Assembly (NCBI GenBank): GCA_002437435.1
Contig: DJPV01000087.1
Coordinates: forward strand, 1-29,819
Source: Lachnospiraceae bacterium UBA6403
GTDB taxonomy: Bacteria; Bacillota; Clostridia; Lachnospirales; Lachnospiraceae
DNA length: 29,819 nucleotides
Direction: 5' to 3'
Part shown: positions 23,594-29,819 of the stretch, one piece after another
How positions within the stretch are numbered: the stretch's first letter is position 1
Layout: each line of letters begins with the position of its first letter
Position numbers and translations under genes: made by a program
The notes under the pieces: model-generated
Seen by the model: only the letters and a program-made list of their open reading frames with translations
Told to the model about the DNA's origin: nothing
The model's database searches: none

Positions 23594-24844
23594 TTATTTA
23601 ATATCCATATATAAATACCATACATATGCGGCTTTGTATAATTCTTTACCAACCTTTACTTCAGGAATAACATAGATTGCTGTTGATCTTCCCACAATAC
23701 AGTTATTATATTCATATTTTCTGGTATTTGAATCAACAACAGCTACCCTTTTCCATGATGGTTTTGCTGCTTTAATATCATTACAAGCATAGATATAATA
23801 ACGTTTTGCGTTTGCAACCTTATTCCACCTTACAGTAACCGTTGTCTCGTCTGTTCTCTGGATACTGATCTTTGCCTGAGGGATCACAACTTTGTAGTCC
23901 GACCATCTTCCATAACATTTTTTGTTATTGATCTTAACATAGCTTCTTACACGAACCTTAAATCCCTTTCCCTTCACTGCAGGAATATCAAATCTTACTT
24001 TTGTCTTCTTCGTATTAAATGTTTTCAGTTTTTTATTCTTTAATGAATAAATATGAACCTGATATCCTGACGGTTCATATTTGTCACGGGAAGATTTATT
24101 CCATCCGATCATAACCTTATTGCTGACAGTCGGATACCATGTATAATTATTTCTCTTAAAAGATGCTACTTTGCATGGTTTTCCCGGTGCAGCATAGAGA
24201 TCATAAGCTTCCGCATGGCCACCCTTTGCTAGATATCCTGATGCTGACTGGCGAACCGGTGTGATACGAACCGTATTCACAGAACCAACCTTTACTTTTA
24301 CCTTTGCACTGGTCTTCTTTACAGTTGCAACCTTTTTATCATTAACATATAAGATATATCTGTTTGCACCTCGAACACTGCCCCACTTAAAAGAGATTGC
24401 ATTTGGCTCTGTCTTTGTCTGTTTGATCGATGATGTGAATATCTTAGACGCACTTGGGGATGTTACGACTTCTACTTTATCAGACATCGTTCCCGATGTG
24501 ATATTTCCTTCGCTGTCTTTATATACTGCCTCTACTGATACATAATATGTACTTCCTGCTGTGAGGTTACTGATTTTTTTCTTCGTATCATTATAGACAT
24601 CACATTCGCTTCCTTTTGTTGTTCTTTCAAATGATACACCGTCTGTCGATATGTATACATTATAACCATAAGCTCCGTCTGCCTTTTTCCAGCTCACCAT
24701 AACGGTATTCTCGCTGGCAGCCGTCTGCTTGATTCCTGTCACATCATCTTCAGCATGTGCGATCAAAGTCAGATTACAAAAAAAACAGACCGCAATTACA
24801 GTCATTATCATCATTTTTATAATTGATATTTTCTTTGATTTCAT
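23594..24844 (-). CDS. Secreted Fn3-like protein, paralog 1
   Basis: 416 aa. A signal peptide (1-31, ending AHA) precedes about four fibronectin type III-like modules. The first begins VTGIKQTAASENTVMVSWKK and the last begins IPQAKISIQRTDETTVTVRW. No enzyme domain, sortase motif or wall-binding repeat is visible, so it is either released or held by an unknown contact. Tyr and Lys are abundant. It shares its layout with the two genes upstream, including SNKVMIGWN and the YVKINNKKCYG block. It is the most diverged of the three. Likely role: surface or matrix binding, inferred from fold only. Confidence 0.75.
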   Translation of the reverse strand: MKSKKISIIKMMIMTVIAVCFFCNLTLIAHAEDDVTGIKQTAASENTVMVSWKKADGAYGYNVYISTDGVSFERTTKGSECDVYNDTKKKISNLTAGSTYYVSVEAVYKDSEGNITSGTMSDKVEVVTSPSASKIFTSSIKQTKTEPNAISFKWGSVRGANRYILYVNDKKVATVKKTSAKVKVKVGSVNTVRITPVRQSASGYLAKGGHAEAYDLYAAPGKPCKVASFKRNNYTWYPTVSNKVMIGWNKSSRDKYEPSGYQVHIYSLKNKKLKTFNTKKTKVRFDIPAVKGKGFKVRVRSYVKINNKKCYGRWSDYKVVIPQAKISIQRTDETTVTVRWNKVANAKRYYIYACNDIKAAKPSWKRVAVVDSNTRKYEYNNCIVGRSTAIYVIPEVKVGKELYKAAYVWYLYMDIK

Positions 24845-24879
24845 TCAAATCATTTCCTTTTTGTTAAAATTATATTACA

Positions 24880-24908
24880 AAAATATCAAATTTTATATTT
24901 ATAGTCAA
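24880..24908 (-). promoter_or_regulatory. Promoter candidate of Fn3 paralog 1
   Basis: On the minus strand, TTGACT (24903-24908), a 17-bp spacer and TATTTT (24880-24885), about 36 bp before the start codon. Confidence 0.5.
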
Positions 24909-24920
24909 TATCTTTTTATA

Positions 24921-24972
24921 TAAAAAACTTCTACAGGTTCAAATGCTTTCTTTACAAATATACATTCAAACC
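24921..24972 (-). terminator. Weak terminator candidate after Fn3 paralog 2
   Basis: On the minus strand, GGTTTGAATG pairs with CATTTGAACC (two G-U pairs) across 24936-24972. A T-run (24922-24927) follows 8 nt later, farther than usual, so confidence is low. Confidence 0.35.
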
Positions 24973-25064
24973 CATAGAAATCCCTTGCTGCATAGAAACT
25001 GTTATCTGTCCAGATCGCATATTTCCATGACTTTTATAGTTCATAATTCACTGATTACTGCATA

Positions 25065-26315
25065 TTAATTCAGATATCCATATATCGTCCATGTTGGAGC
25101 CGGCTTATATGTCTTTCCTTTTACTTTTACAGTTGGAATAACATAGAATCCGACATATCTCTGTCTTGTGAGGTTGCTTACTTCACAGGAAGTTGTACCT
25201 GCCCCAACTTCTTTTACCTTATAGAATACAGGCTTCTCAGCTTTCATATCCTTGCAGGCATATACAGTATATCCTGTGGCATTCTTGATAGAGTTCCAGT
25301 TAAGCTTTACTGTATGGTATCCGGTTCTCGTCATCTTGAAACCAGGCTGTGGAATGATTACCTTCCAGCTTGACTTTGTTCCGTAGAATTTCTTATTATT
25401 CAACTTGATATAACCGGTAACTCTGCATTTAAAGCCTTTGTTTCTGATGGATTTCATGCTGGTGAATTTTTTATATAATGTATGACCACTCTTGATGTCA
25501 TACACTTTTATCTTCTTTCCCTCTAAAGAATAAATCTCCAGACGGTATCCCGATGAATAATACTTATCATTCTTACTTCTGTTCCATCCAATCGTTACCT
25601 GATTGCTCTCCGTTGGTTTCCAGACATAATTTCCGGATTTATAATCACCCAGTTTTGTTGGTTTTCCGGGTGTTGTAAAGACATATAGACCCATTCCCTG
25701 TGATGCTGCAGCCTTTTTATTAAATTCCTTTACCGCACACACATAATATGTATTTCTGGATCCTGTCTTTAACTTTTTGATCGTGATAGAAGTCTTAGTT
25801 GTCTTTGCAACGATTTTTGCTGAGCTGTTTACAATATAATACTTATTCGCACCACTTACCTTTTTCCATGATAACGTTGCAGTCTTTGCTGTTGCCTTTG
25901 TCTGTTTCAGACCTGTAACCGCATTCGGAGATGTAAATACCTGCAATGTACCTGCCTGATTCTCATCCGCTGCATATGTACCATTTACAACAAACACAGG
26001 AACAACCTTTACTGTATAAACAGTTGCTGCTTTCAGACCTGATACCGTCGCCTGATTTGTTCTACTGTCTAACTGTGATACTTCTGTCCGGCCATATGGA
26101 CGCTGCCATACACCATCACTGCCTGCATAATATACCAAATATCCGGCTGCATCTGTTACTGCATTATAAGAGATTGCTACTTCTGATTCAGATGCTTCTG
26201 TCTGCTTAAGCCCTGTCATTCCACCATCTGCAAATGCCGTAATGCTCATTGCAAATAACATAATTGACATAATTGCAACCAATAAAAATGATCTTTTTGC
26301 TACCTTTTGTCCCAT
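25065..26315 (-). CDS. Secreted Fn3-like protein, paralog 2
   Basis: 416 aa. The signal peptide contains SIMLFAMSITAFA, nearly identical to that of paralog 3. Four Fn3-like modules follow: MTGLKQTEASESEVAISYNA, then VTGLKQTKATAKTATLSWKK, then the PGKPTKLGDYKSGNYVW block, then IPQPGFKMTRTGYHTVKLNW. Ribosome site GGAGAG. No catalytic or anchoring motif. The close likeness of signal peptides and spacing to paralog 3 indicates a more recent duplication than with paralog 1. Confidence 0.75.
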   Translation of the reverse strand: MGQKVAKRSFLLVAIMSIMLFAMSITAFADGGMTGLKQTEASESEVAISYNAVTDAAGYLVYYAGSDGVWQRPYGRTEVSQLDSRTNQATVSGLKAATVYTVKVVPVFVVNGTYAADENQAGTLQVFTSPNAVTGLKQTKATAKTATLSWKKVSGANKYYIVNSSAKIVAKTTKTSITIKKLKTGSRNTYYVCAVKEFNKKAAASQGMGLYVFTTPGKPTKLGDYKSGNYVWKPTESNQVTIGWNRSKNDKYYSSGYRLEIYSLEGKKIKVYDIKSGHTLYKKFTSMKSIRNKGFKCRVTGYIKLNNKKFYGTKSSWKVIIPQPGFKMTRTGYHTVKLNWNSIKNATGYTVYACKDMKAEKPVFYKVKEVGAGTTSCEVSNLTRQRYVGFYVIPTVKVKGKTYKPAPTWTIYGYLN

Positions 26316-26381
26316 AAAATACTCTCCTCTATTTTTTTATCGATGCACTAAATATCTCTATAAAATGCACCCTGTAATTTC

Positions 26382-26410
26382 AGACTACACGCTTTTATTT
26401 CTCTTGTCAA
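26382..26410 (-). promoter_or_regulatory. Promoter candidate of Fn3 paralog 2
   Basis: On the minus strand, a perfect TTGACA (26405-26410) with a poor -10 (TAGTCT, 26382-26387) at 17 bp, preceded by TG. The -35 context AAATTGACAnGAGA is shared with paralog 3. Confidence 0.4.
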
Positions 26411-26460
26411 TTTGGTGTTTTATTTTTGTTAAATATATACAAAACTATTATCTGCCTGAA

Positions 26461-26508
26461 AATAAAAAACACCGGAGAAACCATCAAAACTGATCTCTCC
26501 AGTGTTTT
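26461..26508 (-). terminator. Terminator of Fn3 paralog 3
   Basis: AAAACACCGGAGA pairs with TCTCCAGTGTTTT (one mismatch), followed by a T-run on the minus strand. Confidence 0.75.
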
Positions 26509-26549
26509 AAATTTCACTAAATACTTTTGTCTCTGTTAAAGTAATATTA

Positions 26550-27842
26550 TTAATAATACTTGCTCATGTATGTATATATGTACCAAGTTGAGTCTGCCTT
26601 ATATGTTTTCTTACCAATCTTTACAGTTGGAATAACATAGAATCCTGCATATTTACCTGTCTTTAATTTTTTGACTGTGTATGCTGTTGTCTTCTTTCCT
26701 ACTTTTGCAACTTTATACCATTTCTGATTTTTTTCACTTACATTTTCATTCTTGCAAGCATAGATTGTATAGCTTGTTGCATTCTTTACTTTAGTCCATG
26801 ACACACGCATAGATGTCTTGCTTCTCTGTTCAAGTTTAATCTTTGCCTGAGGAATAACAGTCTTTTTACCAGATGATTTTCCATAGCATTTTTTATTATT
26901 TACAACAACATATCCTGTTGCTTCTATTTTGAATCCTTTATTTTTAACTGCTTTAAGGTTAAATTCCTTATATTTGTAATGTTTTCCTACATTATAAGTT
27001 TTTAATAACTTCTTACCATCAACAGAATAAATACGAATTCTATATCCATCAGGATAATATTCGCTATTTGAATTATCATCCCAATAAACTTTAACTGTAT
27101 TACTATCTGTTGTCTTCCATCTAAGATATCCCTTATCAGCATTTGCAAGATTTTCTGCTTTTCCCGGTGCAGCCTTTGCAGAAATCATACCTCTGCTGTA
27201 TTCATACATTGCAGTATATCCGGTAGATATGGTTCTCACTGGATATACATAATATTTTTCATCAGATCCTGCAGATGCTTTTACTTTTATACTATTGGAT
27301 GTTACAGTTCCCAATAATGTCTGATTACTAATGATTGATGATGTACCAGTATATACCCAATAACCGGTTGCACCATAAGCTGCATCCCACTGTAATGTTA
27401 CAGAACCTGCTGTTGCTTTTGTCTGTTTTAAATTTGTTATTTTTGAAGGTGCTGTTGTAACCTGAACAGTAGCTGCCTGAGATTCATTTGTCCGCCAAAT
27501 ATCATAATTTGGATGGTACACTGGAACAACTTTTATCTGATAAGTAGTTCCAGTGCTTAAATTATTAAGTGTATAAGAACCATCATATGTATCAGGATAT
27601 TTGCTTGTACTACTATCCACTCTTGTCCATGTAGCACCATTATTTGATGAATAATAGATGTAATATCCATATGCTCCATCTGTTCCAACAAATTCAATTT
27701 TAACACTATCATTATCAGCACCTGTCTGTCTGATGTTTGTAACATTTGTCGCTGCCATAGATGTAATGCTCATCGCAAACAGCATAATACTTGTAATTGC
27801 CAGTAAGATTAATGATTTACTGAATACTCTCTTCTTTTCCAT
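26550..27842 (-). CDS. Secreted Fn3-like protein, paralog 3
   Basis: 430 aa from the ATG at 27842, chosen because GGAGAG lies 4 nt upstream; the frame is open 13 codons further, to 27881. The signal peptide contains SIMLFAMSITSMA. Four Fn3-like modules follow: VTNIRQTGADNDSVKIEF, ITNLKQTKATAGSVTLQW, PGKAENLANADKGYLRW and IPQAKIKLEQRSKTSMRVSW. It has its own consensus promoter and a clear terminator. No anchoring motif is seen. It is the first of the three paralogs in transcription order. Confidence 0.75.
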   Translation of the reverse strand: MEKKRVFSKSLILLAITSIMLFAMSITSMAATNVTNIRQTGADNDSVKIEFVGTDGAYGYYIYYSSNNGATWTRVDSSTSKYPDTYDGSYTLNNLSTGTTYQIKVVPVYHPNYDIWRTNESQAATVQVTTAPSKITNLKQTKATAGSVTLQWDAAYGATGYWVYTGTSSIISNQTLLGTVTSNSIKVKASAGSDEKYYVYPVRTISTGYTAMYEYSRGMISAKAAPGKAENLANADKGYLRWKTTDSNTVKVYWDDNSNSEYYPDGYRIRIYSVDGKKLLKTYNVGKHYKYKEFNLKAVKNKGFKIEATGYVVVNNKKCYGKSSGKKTVIPQAKIKLEQRSKTSMRVSWTKVKNATSYTIYACKNENVSEKNQKWYKVAKVGKKTTAYTVKKLKTGKYAGFYVIPTVKIGKKTYKADSTWYIYTYMSKYY

Positions 27843-27914
27843 AGAACTCTCCTTTTTTCTTTTTAAAACATTTTGTTTCAACTGATTCTTCCCACAGAAC
27901 CAGCCTCTATTACT

Positions 27915-27943
27915 AATATATGCTATATTTGATCTCGTGTCAA
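27915..27943 (-). promoter_or_regulatory. Sigma-A promoter of Fn3 paralog 3
   Basis: On the minus strand, TTGACA (27938-27943), a 17-bp spacer and TATATT (27915-27920). The leader is about 70 nt. Confidence 0.75.
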
Positions 27944-28088
27944 TTTGTTTTGATTGGTTAATACTGTTAATTTTATTTATGCAAGTTATACATATTTACA
28001 TAAACTTTAAATACACCTTGCACATACTTTATATAGTTATACGCATTCAAAGCAATTTCTATTTAACAGTATTTATTTACTAAATAAA

Positions 28089-29756
28089 TTATTTGTCATA
28101 CGAGATCAACTGATTGATTGCATCCTCCCCTTCCTGATAGAACACTTTAATGGAATCTCCCGACTGAATAAATATAAGATTTTCATTCTCTGCAAAATCC
28201 TGTTTATAGACATTTCCGTTCTCATCTGTAATATAGACATAAGTGTTGTCTTCCAGATTAATGTATTTGATATCTTTGACAGTGATCTGCTTATTCGGAA
28301 TATCATCGGACATATCTTTTCCCGTCTTTACTCCGTTCTGTGCCAGCAGTTTATTATAAGATGCCAGTGTTTCTCTCTGTGTATTTCCGGTTGCTACGAT
28401 ATTATACTTCTCGACGTCAACCAGTGCATACATTTTGACAAGACCACCGTTATCCTTTAATACCATGATATAAGTTGGAATACCTCCAATATTAATTAAT
28501 GAAGGGAAGGATGCTTTATACCCAAGATGCTGTACCTGTCCCTCTGCAGATGCCATCGCCGAATGTTCATCTGCACCTGCGATAGCATAATATTTGCTTT
28601 CTCCTGTACGAAGATTGATCATAACAAAACCAATATTTGATTCATCTCCGTTTACGGAAGTCACACCGGTATATACCCACACATCTCCGTTCATTACCTT
28701 ATAACCATAATCATCTGTTGTCTTTTTACATCCCTTATTGCCAAATACGCTATTCCAGTAGCCACCGGATAGTTTTCCGTACCAGTCGTATTTTTTACAT
28801 GCAAGATCTCCGTCATAGACACGGTCTACCCAGTTTGGCACATTACCGACTTCATAATATTCTGTATCACCGGTACATGGATCACAGATCACGATGCCCT
28901 TTACATCCTTTGCACCGAACAAACCTGCATTTGATGTCAATACCGGACAAATATAATATGGATTTCCGTTATCATCCAGTTCCAGATAGAATCCTTCAAA
29001 CATAGCTGTCGGATATGCCATCTGTACATGACGATAAAGATTCTGATTAAAATATGCAGAAGGTGAATAGATCATTGGCTTTTCAAGCTTTACATATCTT
29101 GCTTCATTCTTTACCGGATCAACGAGTACATATCCCGGTATACCGCTCTTTTTATTATTCATATATTTGATAAATCCGGCATACTCTAAAGCCGCTACCT
29201 TCATCGGACTGCCATTATAATCGATCGTACTGTAATCACTGCTTACTTCGTACTGGCTGACCACATCAGATAAAGAACCGATCGCACGTTCACCTATGAT
29301 GACCGCTGTATCCGTATCCATCAAAGCTATGTCATTGATCTCTTTGCTTTCAACGATATCTTTCTCAAAATTTCCATCTTTAATCTGGATCAGACCGGCA
29401 TATTTGGAAGCTGCAAATAATTTAGATGAACCGATCCATCCAACAAGTACTGCCAGGATCATTACTCCAATCACTATTCCAAATATCGTCGTCAATTTTG
29501 GTGATACAGGCATATCATCCATCTGATCTGCCTTTAAATTCAGTGTAGAAATAAAAAGTGCAACAACTGTTATGATCATCCATATCCAGAATTCAACACT
29601 GTGCAGATTAATTGCCGGCGTTAATACATAATATAATACTGCTTCTATTACTATGATCGCTGCCAGCATGATGATGTTCCATTTACCAAATCTTCTGCCG
29701 AATTGGTCTGCATCATAATAATTTTCTTTTTTCTTTTTGTTCTTACCCATATCCAT
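28089..29756 (-). CDS. Membrane protein with large exported domain, unknown function
   Basis: 555 aa from the ATG at 29756, chosen for the GAGG site 6 nt upstream; an ATG two codons later is equally in frame. A basic N-terminus (GKNKKKKENYY) is followed by three hydrophobic helices at about 27-47, 53-71 and 88-110. About 440 exported residues rich in Tyr, Gly and Asp follow, with repeated motifs of the form G.V..DP...E.RYV and GIVICDPCTGDTEYYEVG that suggest a beta-repeat fold. I recognise no family. It ends without a clear terminator before the Fn3 paralogs' promoter region. Confidence 0.75.
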   Translation of the reverse strand: MDMGKNKKKKENYYDADQFGRRFGKWNIIMLAAIIVIEAVLYYVLTPAINLHSVEFWIWMIITVVALFISTLNLKADQMDDMPVSPKLTTIFGIVIGVMILAVLVGWIGSSKLFAASKYAGLIQIKDGNFEKDIVESKEINDIALMDTDTAVIIGERAIGSLSDVVSQYEVSSDYSTIDYNGSPMKVAALEYAGFIKYMNNKKSGIPGYVLVDPVKNEARYVKLEKPMIYSPSAYFNQNLYRHVQMAYPTAMFEGFYLELDDNGNPYYICPVLTSNAGLFGAKDVKGIVICDPCTGDTEYYEVGNVPNWVDRVYDGDLACKKYDWYGKLSGGYWNSVFGNKGCKKTTDDYGYKVMNGDVWVYTGVTSVNGDESNIGFVMINLRTGESKYYAIAGADEHSAMASAEGQVQHLGYKASFPSLINIGGIPTYIMVLKDNGGLVKMYALVDVEKYNIVATGNTQRETLASYNKLLAQNGVKTGKDMSDDIPNKQITVKDIKYINLEDNTYVYITDENGNVYKQDFAENENLIFIQSGDSIKVFYQEGEDAINQLISYDK

Positions 29757-29773
29757 CACTCTCCTCTTAAGCG

Positions 29774-29804
29774 AAAAAAATGCGCCAGAAACATCCCAGC
29801 ACAT
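29774..29804 (-). terminator. Terminator of a gene upstream of the window edge
   Basis: On the minus strand, ATGTGC pairs with GCGCAT (extended by G-U pairs), followed by seven T at 29774-29780. It implies that a minus-strand gene ends just outside the window. Confidence 0.6.
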
Positions 29805-29819
29805 CTTCTTCAAACATTT

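Noticed and set aside
29767..29819. Open minus-strand frame ending MFEEDVLGCFWRIFFA as the 3' end of an upstream gene
   Set aside because: The stretch coincides with a terminator stem and T-run (29774-29804), so the short frame is most likely chance.
1..29819. CRISPR array or phage genes
   Set aside because: No regularly spaced identical direct repeats with unique spacers were seen, and no integrase, capsid or terminase-like genes.

Overview
The window looks like chromosomal DNA of a low-GC, gut-type Clostridia, most likely Lachnospiraceae. Supports are the AT-rich sequence, strong AGGAGG-type ribosome sites, an archaeal-type prolyl-tRNA synthetase, a wall-binding L,D-transpeptidase, a GH2 beta-glucuronidase, and an FHA/SEDS cell-envelope cluster. 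Nearly everything is on the minus strand. The clear plus-strand genes are an AraC regulator and one small membrane protein.

Layout, left to right. (1) 1-2000: 5' part of a MATE transporter behind a terminator-like leader hairpin, debris of broken genes, a U32-peptidase-like protein, and a 49-codon ORF that looks like the two ends of an AAA-type ATPase joined together. (2) 2066-6976: a glucuronide locus. GH2 beta-glucuronidase, a DMT-type transporter (ATGA overlap) and an alpha/beta-hydrolase form one transcription unit, followed by a membrane protein. A divergent AraC regulator shares a compact control region with paired direct repeats. (3) 6977-7471: no intact gene; hairpins, a LysR fragment and structured element E1. 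(4) 7472-12084: tRNA CCA-adding enzyme, ProRS, a small membrane protein with an in-frame amber codon upstream, and an RluA-type pseudouridine synthase. (5) 12163-15366: a response regulator/histidine kinase pair behind an unusually structured leader, and a MerR/RacA-like coiled-coil protein. (6) 15523-15751: element E2, sharing its core with E1. (7) 15758-23030: an envelope cluster of FHA protein, zinc-ribbon/TPR membrane protein, SEDS protein (FtsW/RodA), L,D-transpeptidase and lipoprotein. (8) 23170-23503: tRNA-Ser, tRNA-Asn and tRNA-Cys with their own promoter and terminator. (9) 23594-27842: three tandem paralogous secreted Fn3-like proteins. (10) 28089-29756: a large membrane protein of unknown function.

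The most unusual signal is the E1/E2 pair (7249-7475 and 15523-15751). Each is a hairpin of about 225-230 bp. The outer arms (roughly 50 bp) are self-complementary but unrelated in sequence between the copies. The core of about 110 nt is shared, and its internal helices differ by compensating base-pair changes. I do not recognise it as a named family. Other items worth checking are a 52-bp-phased ATACCC/GGGTAT array upstream of cca, a probably leaderless araC mRNA, EEGTTVL-type candidate phosphothreonine motifs beside an FHA protein, and several decayed genes. All functional statements come from reading motifs by eye; no searches were run.
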